64,000 nucleotides of DNA from contig JAQMRL010000006.1 in the NCBI GenBank assembly GCA_035578175.1, positions 69,933,501 through 69,997,500 on the forward strand, given 5' to 3'. Origin of the DNA: Catonia carolina. Lineage: Eukaryota > Arthropoda > Insecta > Hemiptera > Achilidae. The number at the start of each line of letters is the position of its first letter. Positions within the stretch are counted from its first letter, which is position 1. Shown piece by piece: positions 44,040-54,500 of the stretch. Under the pieces are notes generated by a model, which was given only the letters and a program-made list of their open reading frames with translations, made no database searches and had not been told where the DNA came from. Made by a program: the position numbers and the translations under genes.

Positions 44040-44866
44040 CAATCGGTTTCATAATCATAGACACCCGAGTTTGAACCCAAAGCATCTTCAAAACTACAAG
44101 TCGGATTTCAACATACTTTACATCAAAATTTAGCTGATTTCATTCTGCGTTGACCTATAATAATCCTATATTTTTAATGTTGTTTAAAAATTGCCATATC
44201 GAGGTTGGAAAACAAAAAGACCCGGTTCTTTTGCCACCGCAATATACGAGTATTTCATGCGTTTAGAGGCGTATAACTCGATAACAATTTAACCGAAAAG
44301 ACTGAAATTTTAACACTACATAGACTTACAGCGTGTACGAAATTTCAAATTCGTACGTTTTTTAAATTTTAATTTATTAACAATTTTCTGAATCCTTGCT
44401 ACCTCGGTGACCGCTCGATCGTTCGGCACGGGCAAAGTATTGTTTTATTAAGCGTAAACAACTTAGTACAGATATGTTAATAACATGAAATACTGATTGG
44501 CCAATATTGTGGTAGAGTTGTTAAAATTTTGAAATACAGACTGGGGAATACGGGGGGGGGGTGGGCGCTACTATCCATGTTGCCAGTTTGTGTACGTGTA
44601 GAGTTGTTAAAATTTTGAAATACAGACTGGGTAATGCGGGGGTGGGCGCTACTATCCATGTTGCCAGTTTGTGTACGTGATATAATGTCGGAATGTCTAC
44701 CTGAATTGACAGACTGCATTGTCAGATTCAGCCAACATGGATTGTGCGATAGTCAACGCAGAATAAAATGAGCTAAATTTTGATGTAAAACATTTTGAAA
44801 TCCGACTTATAGCTTTGGAGATGCTTTGGGTTTAAACCCGGGTGTCTATGATTATTAAATCGATAG
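44040..44866. mobile_element. TIR element W with long inverted ends
   Basis: TA flanks both sides (44038-44039 and 44867-44868). The ends start CAATCGGTTTCATAATCATA and remain complementary for about 120 bp. The interior has a tandem 86-bp repeat (44512 onward and 44598 onward). No transposase is found. Confidence 0.82.
44512..44683. repeat. 86-bp tandem duplication inside W
   Basis: GTAGAGTTGTTAAAATTTTG recurs at 44512 and 44598, and the following about 70 bp match with few differences, including a G-run of variable length. Confidence 0.9.
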
Positions 44867-45037
44867 TAGTGGATTTTACACGTATACCTCTTCTGTTCTT
44901 AAATGATTCAGTCATATAATTAGGTAACCATGTGATAAGAGAGAGTATTATTTTTGGTAACCCTGAAATTAGCAGATCGAGTGCAAATAATTTAACACTT
45001 CATCTGCCTGTTATGGGCACAATATACTAATAACATA

Positions 45038-45799
45038 CGAGGGTTATCCAGAAAATAACCTCCGTTTCGAAATAAAAAAAGTAAACGAGTGAAGATACAA
45101 AAACTTTATTATTATATACATATTAAAACTACAGTTTTTCTCTATTTTTTGACATAGTCCCAAACAGATTCAACCACTTGTCGTACCTTGGAACAGTCTT
45201 TGAAATACCCTCTGCATAACAATTTGCCACCTGTGAATGTAGCCAACCATTCACGGCGTTTTGAAGCTATTCGTCATTGGCGAACCGCTGAGATGCAAGC
45301 CACCGCTTCATGTTCGGGAACAGGTGAAAGTCACTAGGAGCCAAGTCCGGGGTGTATGGGGGATGATCGAAAACGTCCCATTTAAACTTGGCCAAAAGTT
45401 CATTTGTTTTCTCGCCCTCATACAGCTCGAAGAACAAACTAACTTTTGGCCAAGTTTGAAAGGGACGTTTTCGATCATCCCCCATACAGCCCGGACTTGG
45501 CTCCTAGTGACTTTCACCTGTTTCCCAACATGAAGCGGTGGCTTGCATCTCAGCGGTTCGCCAATGACGAAGAGCTTCAAAACGCCGTGAATGGTTGGCT
45601 ACATTTACAGGTGGCAGATTGTTATGCAGAGGGTATTTCTAAGACTGTTCCAAGGTACGAAAAGTGCTTGAATCTGTTTGGCGACTATGTCGAAAAATAG
45701 AGAAAAACAGTAGTTTTAATATGTATATAATAAAGTTTTTGTATCTTCACTCGTTTACTTTTTATTTCAAAACGGAGGTTATTTTCTGGATAACTTTCG
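45038..45799. mobile_element. Palindromic mariner: two 3' ends head to head
   Basis: A TA duplication (45036-45037 and 45800-45801) surrounds two inverted arms of about 365 bp. Each arm is the 3' end of the same mariner: TIR (CGAGGGTTATCCAGAAAATA), 3' UTR and transposase C-terminus. Minus (45267-45485) and plus (45446-45700) strands both read PDLAPSDFHLFPNMKRWLAS. The 5' two thirds of the gene are absent. It can be mobilised only in trans. Confidence 0.93.
45446..45700 (+). pseudogene. Mariner transposase C-terminal fragment (right arm)
   Basis: It encodes the last about 80 residues of a mariner transposase, with FDHPPYSPDLAPSDFHLF (third catalytic aspartate in SDF) through a C-terminal GDYVEK and stop. 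The HDNA-type second aspartate and the DNA-binding domain are missing. The left arm carries a mirror version on the minus strand. Confidence 0.88.
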
Positions 45800-45809
45800 T
45801 AATTCAAAA

Positions 45810-46230
45810 CCGGTCTTGTAACGACCATTCGAAATTCTTTCCAATCAGCAATTGTGTCTAATCGTCAGCGTTAAAATAAAAAACTTTTGTATTATGGAAA
45901 TTATATTTCGTGTGCACAAGGAAATTGGTTTCCTTCTTAATTACTATGTAAAGAGAAAAACAATCGTTGGCTGCAAACAACTAGGGGTGCTAATGGATTG
46001 CACTAATATAAACACGATCGCGTTAAATTTTCAACTGTAGATGTTTGCAACGACCAGTCCTCTTTTTGCTATTTTAAACACGACTGGATCGACCTAAAGG
46101 TTAGTTGCATGTATTTCATATTATGTTAAAGGAGTTGGTAAACAAAGACTTCGTTTTATTATGATAGCTTTACTGATATTATTAGTATTACATTTGTTTC
46201 GTCTACAACGGGTACGAAATATTAGTATTT
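45810..46230. other. Nothing recognised
   Basis: Short open frames have no family resemblance. Confidence 0.35.
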
Positions 46231-46232
46231 TT

Positions 46233-47059
46233 ACTTTCTCTTGTCCGATATGAATATATTGGGAAGGAAAGTATTGTGTTGATTTTCTAAAGTCGAGTTT
46301 TCATCGGATATACACCTGTTCAAATCCCCTGAACACAGAAAACATGTTTTTAGTGATCGATTTGTGTGTGTAAAATTAATATTTCAAGAACGGAACATCG
46401 TACGAACTTGAAACTTATGTTAGGGTACAAATATCGTACCTGACTCGAACATTTTTATCAAAATTGGTCAATTGGAAGTAGTTAATTTGAGCGATTTTTT
46501 TATTTTATGCAATTTTCTCAAAAATGGCTCCTACCATTTGTTTTTAAAATTGCCTCGTTTACTACATTTTTTTATTCGTACATGATTTAGTAAGCGCCAT
46601 ATCTGAGCCAAATTGTATGTATTTAAAGTTTTAGATCATTAAAAAAACCTGTAACTTTTATTTCAAACATTTTTTTGTACACCGTTTAGTTTAGCGCCAA
46701 TTAGTGATTTTCTGTTGTCTTTTTTCAATCAAAATCGACAAAAATGATATTTTCAAGTTTGTCGCCTTAGTATATAAATTTTACGATAGAAGTGTATATA
46801 ATCAAAGTTATAGGAAATAAAAAAAAAATCTACAACCACTAGCTTTTAAAATTTTTTCTATTTAGTCTAGTTTAGCGGCAACTACGGATTTTCCATACTT
46901 TTAAATTCTACAGACGTGGATTTTCATTTTACGTCATTCACTCGTGATAAAATTTATGCCGTGTTTTCCATTTAACATTTTTTACTCATGTTTAAACATA
47001 AATTTTATTGTTCATTACCTACATTGGCAAGATAAAGTCTGTGAGAGTTTCACACCAGA
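46233..47059 (+). mobile_element. H-family element, diverged
   Basis: It runs from ACTTTCTCTTGTCCGATATG to GTTTCACACCAGA and has lost most of the GT tract. It shows more substitutions than other H copies, suggesting an older insertion. Confidence 0.82.
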
Positions 47060-47060
47060 T

Positions 47061-47159
47061 TTTTTTTATAGTGAGTGATAAGGCAGCGGAGAATTGTGGG
47101 AGAGGGGTGTTTTTTTTATAGTGAGTGATAAGGCAGCGGAGAATTGTGGGAAAGGGGTG
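47061..47159. repeat. 49-bp tandem duplication
   Basis: TTATAGTGAGTGATAAGGCA and the following bases through GGGGTG occur twice in a row with one base changed. Confidence 0.92.
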
Positions 47160-47330
47160 TTTTTTTTTTGTTTTTTTTAACGTCCGGCTGTTCTGTAATT
47201 ACTGCTAACGCAGATGGTGAAGGATGAAATGATTTATTGTAACGTATGAATATATGCCGTGCCTGAATGGGAATCGAACCCAAGACCGCATGATGAGAGG
47301 CGAGCACGTTACCAATTACGCCAATGCGTA
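47160..47330 (-). mobile_element. tRNA-derived SINE B, copy 3
   Basis: The perfect 11-bp target duplication GGAAAGGGGTG is at 47149-47159 and 47331-47341. The complement shows CGCATTGGCGTAATTGGTAA and GGGTTCGATTCCC boxes and the B body with an AAAACA tail. Confidence 0.9.
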
Positions 47331-47341
47331 GGAAAGGGGTG

Positions 47342-48740
47342 GAGGACGGGAAGGACCTAGAAGTGAATGATGGCGAAGAAGAGAGAGAAGCTCCCAAATT
47401 GTGACGCTAAGGGAATTGAGGCACTCCCTTCCAAAATTTTTTAACGTTGTATGTATGGTAATATATTCACAAAATTAGAATTGTGAGAGAACGAACAAAG
47501 AAAGCAAGATAGGATCGTTTTTCTTATGTTTAATGTGTTTTACACAACGTTACAGAAGTAAATTTTAATTCAAATCCAATGAATGAGAGACGATGACTTA
47601 CCTAGTTCTATTGTTTTTTTTTCTTTTGGGTTCAGTTTACTTAAGTGTGGTGAAATGGATCCACCATATTCATTATATCTGTTTTAATAGTGTAGGGTGT
47701 GTTGGTGTCGGCGAGGGGTTGAGGAGTAAAAGGGGCAAGCACTCAACGTTAAGGGTAGTTTAACGTGGTCGGTCGGTTTGGTAGCAGGATAGCAAGCAGT
47801 AGATGGTGAACTGTGTACATTTTGCTGCGTGTACGGTGTAAATCTCAGTTTTGTTTAGCAGAAACTGCCGGGTGCTTGTGCTCCTCCGTCCCTGTTGTAA
47901 ATTATTACACAACTGTTGTGAAAACAGTTTGCCTAGTAGCAAAATAACTCTTCCCCGGCTTGAAACAACCGTTCCCGTTCCTTGTAATCTATCTTTTACG
48001 CAGAATTTTCTCTCTCTCCCCTCCTACTCGCTCTCTCTCTCTCGCCCCTCCTTCCATGAACACTTTGAATACGCCCATTACCGATAATAACTCATTTCTC
48101 GTTTTATAAATATACTCTCTTATTTAGCCATAATATCAATATTATTTAAAGGTTAACCATTCCCTTCTCTCCTTCGTTTTATGTATTAAATTGGAGAAAA
48201 TATTGCAAGTCTAAATACATTATTTATTTATGTATCGGCCTTCGGGCCAGCCCAGTCAGTCAGCTGGTAGAAAGTCGCTATTATTTGTTAATTAACACCG
48301 GTTGGGCAAGCGACTTTGTATGGTGACCAGCTGACAGCCATCCGTGAACAAACTCTATTGGTGGTCCCTGTTCAAACTCACGACTAATCCACGTCAAAAG
48401 AATACAGCAAAAAGCAGCAATCAATTGAGTAGTTGTCAACAATGTACAGTTCCCGATAACAAATTAAAGCTTTAAAAAAAAAATTATATGTCACTGCCAC
48501 CCCTTCTAATTAATCATTTACAGGTCATTTGTTCTAGCTAGAAGCTTTCCCTCCAACGCTGTGTGCCGCTGAGCTGTTCTGTTTAGTGGTGGGGGAAGCA
48601 CCTCGTAGTTGTAACATAGTATACGGTTAGAAAGAGAGGGAATGATGATTAAGTGGAAGGAGACAACACTTGCCTAGTTGAAACTATCCCTACTCTACCT
48701 ACTCGCCCTCCCCTTACAAGCTTCTTCCTAAAACAAAGTA
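47342..48740. other. Unassigned; CT-rich patches
   Basis: No coding region is recognised. Pyrimidine-rich tracts such as (CT)n occur at 48010-48045, and a GGCCTTCGGGCC hairpin lies at 48238-48249. This is one of the few long stretches without an evident transposon, so a diverged regulatory or untranslated host sequence is possible. Confidence 0.35.
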
Positions 48741-48748
48741 CTATACTG

Positions 48749-49330
48749 TGTTGCCGGCTTCAATAGTTCTCCCGGCCTTTGACGGCATAGCGACAAAGCT
48801 TTCGGCTGCGCACCCCAGAGGCCTTTGTCATCAAGGCCAAACCAGTAGCCGCTCTCTAACACAGCGCTCCCGGCAGCTATATAAAGAGCGCTGCACTGAG
48901 CAGAGATTAAATTCCAATCAAGACACCGAGGGATTCACTTTTACCAGACAGCAGACGAGACGTCCACCACGGCACACGGCTGCCGGACTCCAGCGAAGAA
49001 TAACCGACGACCCCGCAACAGAGAAGATGATGCTTCCGTTCGCCGTCCCGTCACCGTAGGCCGTCGACCGGACCGTCATCGCCCGCTGACGCGAGCGATG
49101 CCCACAGCGGTCCCTCGATCGAGCCTTACGCCCACCGGACCCGACGAAGCAGCCATCGACGCACTACTGCGAGGGAAGAAGATGACGTCTCCGCTGGAAG
49201 ACGACACGCCGTGTCGTCCAGCTCCTCGACCGCCATGACGACTACGATAGACGACTACCGCTTAAACGGCCCTTTTTCAGGGCCACCAAATTAATAAGGT
49301 TCGCCACTTAATGTCGTCATTCGGTGACGT
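48749..49330 (+). repeat. GC-rich unit with TATA box and histone-type stem-loop
   Basis: It is strongly GC-rich. CTATATAAAGAGC at 48877-48889 is followed by an initiator-like CACTGAGC. The last 210 bp (49120-49330) match 18528-18762, including GGCCCT-TTTTC-AGGGCC plus ACCA at 49268-49288. The layout (TGTTGCC start, TATA, 3' stem-loop) could be a solo LTR or a short transcription unit, but the open frame (48748-49059) shows no known domain and no LTR boundary is proven. Confidence 0.5.
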
Positions 49331-49341
49331 ATTTTTAACCG

Positions 49342-49373
49342 CTGGGTTGGTTTAGAGGTAAAGTCGTTGCCGC
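49342..49373 (+). mobile_element. SINE T head fragment
   Basis: GCTGGGTTGGTTTAGAGGTA and AAGTCGTTGCC match the first 30 bp of T; the rest is missing. Confidence 0.6.
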
Positions 49374-49380
49374 GATTCAG

Positions 49381-49619
49381 AAACTTGTAGAAATTTTAAT
49401 TCTGAAGAGAATGATGTAAAATAGGCCAATAATAAACAAACATAAAGTAATTATTTAATTGACTGAATATTGTATTCGCAAATAGACCGCGAATAAATTT
49501 TTCTGTCTTATTTTTCGTATGTGTTGATTTAATTAAAGATAAATTTTTTAAACTTTGTGTTTGTTTATTATTGGCCTATTTTACATCATTCTCTTCAGAA
49601 TTAAAATTTCTACAAGTTT
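49381..49619. repeat. Perfect 61-bp inverted repeat, 117-bp spacer
   Basis: The arms at 49381-49441 and 49559-49619 are exact reverse complements (starting AAACTTGTAGAAATTTTAAT). The arm sequence belongs to repeat Q (compare 18380-18440). Confidence 0.95.
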
Positions 49620-50003
49620 TGCTAAATATATTTACACATTTATTAGCCATTTAACACAGTTATTGTTCTTCAAACCTAAAAAAACGTATTTTTATGCAAA
49701 GATTTGTCCGTTTTTTATTGGATATTACAAAAACTACTGGAGATATGGTTCTGGAACTTATTTTATTCAATTTTTCGAGTCGAAATACATAAGAGACCAT
49801 CAAATCTACTCATAAAATTGGGTTCCTAGACCTCTAGGATGACTTTATTTAGGCGTATGTTCTGAAACCAGGGCGAAATCTTTCGCTAGCCGTAACTCGC
49901 TAACGAAGCGTTTCCGGATGCATGTTTATATAACCTTTTTCATTATTTTGATGAGAGGAAACCACCTTAGAAGATTGTCGGGTTACTCGTGAGACACTCT
50001 GTA
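49559..50003 (-). repeat. Interspersed repeat Q, copy with terminus
   Basis: It matches 18003-18470 on the opposite strand. It ends near GAGACACTCTGTA, giving a TACAGAGTGTCTC terminus on the complement. It shares GTAACTCGCTAAC with 10110-10140. Confidence 0.6.
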
Positions 50004-50149
50004 TACTTCAAAGTTGCATGTTTTTAGAAATGTACTTACTACGCTAGTAGCAGCGCATTGCATACACAAGTGAACAAATAATGGGCACAGAAATTGGGTA
50101 TTTTTGGGTAAAAATAATGGATGAGACATTTATTTAATTTTTTTATTTT

Positions 50150-50300
50150 ACTTTATTTAAAGTCGCATCAACAGCTCCATCATAAGCGACTACGGTGGGT
50201 TTTACCTTGTGAAAATTTTCAGACCCTGGCCGGGAATCGAACCCGGGACCTCCGTGTGGTAGGCTAACGTGATACCACTACGCTACAGAGGCGTCCGGAT
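50150..50300 (-). mobile_element. tRNA-derived SINE D, copy 1
   Basis: The complement reads CTCTGTAGCGTAGTGGTATC (A-box) and CCCGGGTTCGATTCCCGG (B-box), then the body CACCGTAGTCGCTTATGATG ... GCGACTTTAAA. A true tRNA would end after the acceptor stem, but here the family body continues. Confidence 0.85.
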
Positions 50301-50424
50301 GTCACATTTATTGATTACGTAAGCAATAGTAATAAATGGATTTAAAATGATCTTTTAGTAATAACAGTTTTTACCGTGACACCACTTTTTTGTACTCTTA
50401 CGGATAGAGTTTTAACGAAAAAAA

Positions 50425-50623
50425 TCTTGTGTGAAACACTCACACAAATTTCTCTTGCCAGTGCAAATAATTAACAATATAACCTAACATTAGTAATAAA
50501 ACATTAGAAATAAACAAAAAACTAACCTAAAAAAAAACATAACCTTATTTTAATCATGAGTGAAAGACGCTAAATGAAAATCGACCTCAGTTTGGCTTAG
50601 AAATACGGAAAATCACTCTTCCG
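50425..50623 (-). mobile_element. H-family fragment within left arm
   Basis: It starts TCTTGTGTGAAACACTCACAC and stops abruptly at AAATCACTCTT. It corresponds to the right end of the H copy at 52621-53421. Confidence 0.8.
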
Positions 50624-50713
50624 GGTGCATCTCGTCATTACGTATTAGTAGTTACTACTAACAGAAGAGTCTAATAACAATACGAAGCACTACCCGAACC
50701 CACTATTTTAATT

Positions 50714-51638
50714 ACTTTCTCTTGCCTATATGAATATATAGGAAGGAAAGTATTGTTTTCATGTCGATTTTTCGAAATCGAGTTTTCACCGGATCTATAC
50801 GTTTTCAGACCCCCTGAACCCAAAAAACATGTTTTTAGCGATTGGTCTGTGTGTGTGTGTAAACAGAATATCTCAAGAACGGAACATCGTACGAACTTGA
50901 AACTTGACACTTAAGTTACGTACCACTACCGGACTCGACACGAACATTTTCATCAAAATCGGTCAACCGGAAGTGGTAGTTTATTCGTGTAATTTTTCAC
51001 TTTTTTGCGATTTTCTCAAAAACTGGTCCTACGATTTTTTTAAAAATCGCCTGGTTTCTCAATTTTTTATTCTCTACAAGATAGGGTAGGCGTCATGTTT
51101 GCTGAAATTCTGGGTGAGGCTGTTTTCACGTAAAAACGTTGTTTTTTTTAAGATTACAGCTTTAATATGCATTTTAGCGCAAAACTTTATATAATAAAAG
51201 TTGTAGAGAATTAAAAATTCTACAACTTTTATTTCAAACAATTTTTTGTATAACGCTTAGTTTAGCGGTAATTTGCGATTTTCTGTTTTTTTCTCACGAA
51301 AATGTGTGAAAAATTGATTTTTTTAAGATTTCGGCCTTGGTATGCATTTTACGACAAAAGTGTATAAAATTTAATTAATAGAAAATTAAAAGGTCTACAA
51401 CTTTTATTTACAGCAATTTTTCTCTACAGAGCCTAGTTTAGAGAGAAAGAGTGATTTTCCGTATTTCTAAGCCAAACTGAGGTTGATTTTTATTTTGCAT
51501 CATTCACTCATGATTAAAATAAGGTTATGTTTTTGAGGTTAGTTTTTTGTTTATTTCTAATATTTTATTAATAATGTTAGGTTTATTGTTAATTATTTGC
51601 ATTGGCAAGAGAAAGTTGTGTGAGTGTTTCACACCAGA
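50714..51638 (+). mobile_element. H-family element, complete
   Basis: All landmarks are present. The (GT)n tract is very short here (50846-50860), so tract length varies from about 7 to over 25 units among copies. Confidence 0.88.
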
Positions 51639-51644
51639 TTTTTT

Positions 51645-52150
51645 TTTGTCATCAGCTCTCGACTGGTTTGATGCAGTTCTCTACCCTGTTCTATCTTGCG
51701 CAAGTCGTTTCATATCTACATACCTGTAACACCCTACATCTTTTGTAATTTGCTTTATATATTCTAATCTTTGCCTCCCTCTACAATTTACTCCCTCAAT
51801 GTTACCCTCCATTATTGATAGCCCAATACCTGGATGTCTTAGGATATGCCCCACTAGCCTATCCCTTCTTCTGGTAAGTTGCTTCCATATACTTCTTTTT
51901 TCATCCACTCGCCTAAGAACCTCTAAATTACTTATTTTGTCCACCCACCTAATCTTTAACATTTTCCTATAACACCGCATTTCAAAAGCTTCTATCCTCT
52001 TCTTTTCTACAGCCCCTATCACCCACGTTTCACTTCCGTATAATGCTACACTTCAAACATAATGTTTTAAGAAATTTTTCCTAATCTGTAAATCAATGTT
52101 TGTAGTCAGTAAGCTTTTTTTCATTTCAAAGGCTTTTCTAGCTTGAGCAA
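51645..52150 (-). pseudogene. LINE C-terminus, same family as 14630-15600
   Basis: The minus strand encodes ...EKKRIEAFEMRCYRKMLKIR, then LEVLRRVDEKRSIWKQLTRR, GHILRHPG and RGRQRLEYIKQI, ending MKRLAQDRTG. The 5' side (52070-52150) is nearly identical to 14677-14765, which identifies the family. The 3' end shows GTCGAGAGCTGATGACAAAA. The copy is 5'-truncated at a small hairpin. Confidence 0.87.
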
Positions 52151-52182
52151 TTAAAATAGTTGTTTAAAATCAACTATTTTAA
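52151..52182. repeat. Perfect hairpin at LINE 5' break
   Basis: TTAAAATAGTTG and CAACTATTTTAA flank an 8-nt loop, exactly where the LINE homology stops. Confidence 0.85.
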
Positions 52183-52560
52183 TATTACCTTCAATAATCA
52201 TCCGACTGATGTTGATAATAATCCGTCGGATAGTTGCGGGCGCATCCATTCAGCACTTGATAAGATATAATAAAAGCGACTGGGGAATGCGGCGGATTAA
52301 TCTTTAATGCTGGAATGAAACGAGGTCGGTTTACAGTAACGAGATTGAACAAGTTAATGCAAGGAAATTAAATTTTTAAAAAGCATTTTTGGAATTCCTC
52401 CAAAGCAAAGCGCAGTCGACTGAAGTGAAGCAAAGTTAATAAAAGAAGAAACATCTAATTTCTTGTGCGCCTTAACAATTCCAATTGAAGAAATTAAATT
52501 ACACAAACTTATAATACTAAACTTCTTTAATTTAGTTTATTAAACCATTTTTTCAGCAAA

Positions 52561-52565
<5 letters not shown>

Positions 52566-52609
<44 letters not shown>
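52566..52609. repeat. (TA)n microsatellite
   Basis: About 20 TA units lie just upstream of an H copy. Confidence 0.95.
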
Positions 52610-52614
<5 letters not shown>

Positions 52615-52620
52615 CTTTTT

Positions 52621-53421
52621 ACTTTCTCTACCTATATGAATATATAGGAAGGAAATTATTGTTTTCATGTTGATTTGTCAAAATCTAGTTTTCACCGGAT
52701 CTACACGTTTTCAGACCCCCTGAATCCAAAAATAACATGTTTTTAGCGATTGGTCTGTGCGTGTGTGTGTGTGTGAACACAATATTTCAAGAACGGAATA
52801 TCGTACGAACTTGAAACTTGTAACTTAAGTTACAAGGACCCGACACGAACTTTTCACGAGAATTTTCATCAATAACGGTCAACCGGAAGTAGTAGTTTAT
52901 TCCTGTCATTTTTCACTTTTTTTGCGATTATCTCAAAAACTGGTCCTGTGATTTTTTTAATGGCCTGTTTTACTAAATTATTTATGCTCTACAAGATAGG
53001 GTAGGTGCCATGTTTACTGAAATTCTTGGTGAGGCTATTTCACGTAAAGAATTTGTTTTTTTAAGATTACAGCTACGCGAAAACGTGTGAAAGTTCGATT
53101 TTTTTTTAATTTCGGCCTTAGTATGCATTTAACGACAAAAATGTATATAATGATATTCATAGTAATTTAAAAGATCTACAACTTTTATTTATAGAATTTT
53201 TCTCTACAGAGCCTAGTTTAGCGTGAAAGAGTGATTAACTGTATTTTTAAACCAAACTGAGGTCGATTTTCATTTTGCGTCATTCACTTATGATTAAAAT
53301 AAGGCTATGTTTTTTTAAGATTAGTTTTTTGTTTATTTATAATGTTTTATTACTAATGTTAGGTTATATTGGCCATTATTTGCATTGGCAAGAGAAGGTT
53401 GTGTGAGTCTTTCACACAAGA
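52621..53421 (+). mobile_element. H-family element, internally deleted
   Basis: Both ends are present (ACTTTCTCTACC and GGCAAGAGAAGGTTGTG...CACACAAGA), but about 100 bp of the first central module is missing near 53070. Confidence 0.83.
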
Positions 53422-53776
53422 TTTTTTTCGTTAAAACTCTATCCGTAAGACTACAAAAACGGGTGTTATGGTAAAAACTGTTATTACTAAAACATCATTT
53501 TAAATCCATTTATTACTATTTCTTACGTAATCAATAATTGTGACATCCGGACGCCTCTGTAGCGTAGTGGTAGCACGTTAACCTATCACACGGAGGTCCC
53601 GGGTTCGATTCCCGGCCAGGGTCTGAAAATTAAACAAGGTAAATCCCACCGTAGTCGCTTATGATTGAGCTGTTGATGCGACTTTAAAATGAAGTAAAAT
53701 AAAAAAAATTAAATATGTCTCATCCATTATTTTTACCCAAAAATATCCAATTTCTGTGCCCATTATTTGTTCACTT
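53222..53776. repeat. Inverted duplication, right arm
   Basis: It is the reverse complement of 50069-50623. Its H part continues leftward into a full element, so this arm keeps the original arrangement. Confidence 0.85.
53545..53695 (+). mobile_element. tRNA-derived SINE D, copy 2
   Basis: It has the A-box CTGTAGCGTAGTGG and B-box GGGTTCGATTCCC, and a body ending GATGCGACTTTAAAATG. It lies in the right arm. Confidence 0.86.
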
Positions 53777-54011
53777 GATATTTGTGATCCTTTGTAGTGT
53801 AACATAAAAACAAATGAAATACTGTAATATTGACGCCTAGGTTCGTTCGTGATCTGGGTATAATTATTAATAAATAAATTTCCTTAAAACTTAATACAAT
53901 TATTTATTTACATAATTATAAAGTACTATTTCAACTATTAAACTATTTTTATTATTAACTATTAACTATTATTAACTATTTTAACTATTAGGTTTTGACT
54001 ATAAACATATT

Positions 54012-54415
54012 TTGGCCATAACAGGCAGGTGGAATGTTAAATTATTTGCACTCGATCTGCTAGTTCGAGGGCTACAAAAAAAGTACTGTTTCGTATTACA
54101 TTGTCAGTCAATTATATGACTGAAGCATTTAGCAACAGAAGAAGAAGAGGTGTATAAGACAGTAATCAGAGTTGTCTCCTCTGAAAGTAATGAATTTCAT
54201 TATACAGCCAGACCCTGTGGTGAATGAAGTAAAGGTGTCATTTGCAGAGTGGAAAATTTGTGCTTTTCAGAGGACCCGGCATGCTGATAAGCGTACTTTT
54301 ACACTCAGTGAGGGAGGCAATGGTAAACCACCTCACTCCTCGTTTTAATTAGTAAAAGCTCAAACGTAAAAGGTTCAAACCAGCCTTTCGGCTGATAAAC
54401 AACACACCTAAACAA
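54012..54415 (+). mobile_element. Retroposon A, full-length subtype
   Basis: It runs from GGCCATAACAGGCAGGTGG to CCTAAACAACTG. It is the GCACTCGATCTG subtype. The A frame has a stop at the TTTTAATTAG position, and the 3' end is slightly rearranged (AAACAACACACCTAAACAAC). Confidence 0.83.
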
Positions 54416-54460
54416 CTGTTTCGATTTCCGAGAATTCCTATTCGTAACATTTCATTCATC

Positions 54461-54500
54461 TGTAAGGTGCCTGACGTTGGGCGCCAAAATGTAAGGTGCC
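54461..54500 (-). mobile_element. LTR edge and primer-binding-site remnant
   Basis: TGTAAGGTGCC occurs at 54461-54471 and 54490-54500. Between them, the complement of 54474-54486 reads TGGCGCCCAACGT, which resembles a Lys-type retrotransposon primer-binding site. On the minus strand an LTR ending GGCACCTTACA is followed by the PBS and then again by GGCACCTTACA. The LTR body would lie to the right of 54490, but its other end is not identified. Confidence 0.5.

Larger units (their letters stand above)
42955..45021 (-). mobile_element. Retroposon A, old copy split twice
   Basis: Three A pieces (42955-43076, 43906-44037 and 44869-45021) join in order when a solo LTR and TIR element W are removed. 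The joins are consistent at the target duplications. The reading frame is decayed, and the tail region shows a small internal duplication. Confidence 0.85.
50069..50623. repeat. Inverted duplication, left arm
   Basis: The reverse complement matches 53222-53776 across SINE D, unique sequence and the end of an H element inserted at the same base. The shared H insertion point shows a copied segment rather than independent insertions. Confidence 0.85.

Noticed and set aside
45261..45580. Mirror-image 90-codon frames as a gene pair
   Set aside because: They are the antisense frames of the two palindromic mariner arms.
47116..47397. 93-codon minus-strand frame
   Set aside because: It runs across a tandem repeat and SINE B, so it is a chance frame across an insertion junction.
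48748..49059. 103-codon open frame as a protein gene
   Set aside because: It has Q/R/T-rich low-complexity content and no domain, and it overlaps TATA-like promoter sequence. It is more likely an LTR or noncoding unit.
50219..50298. Functional tRNA gene
   Set aside because: The A and B boxes are good, but a family-specific body follows directly and the same unit recurs as SINE D. The cloverleaf was not convincingly complete.
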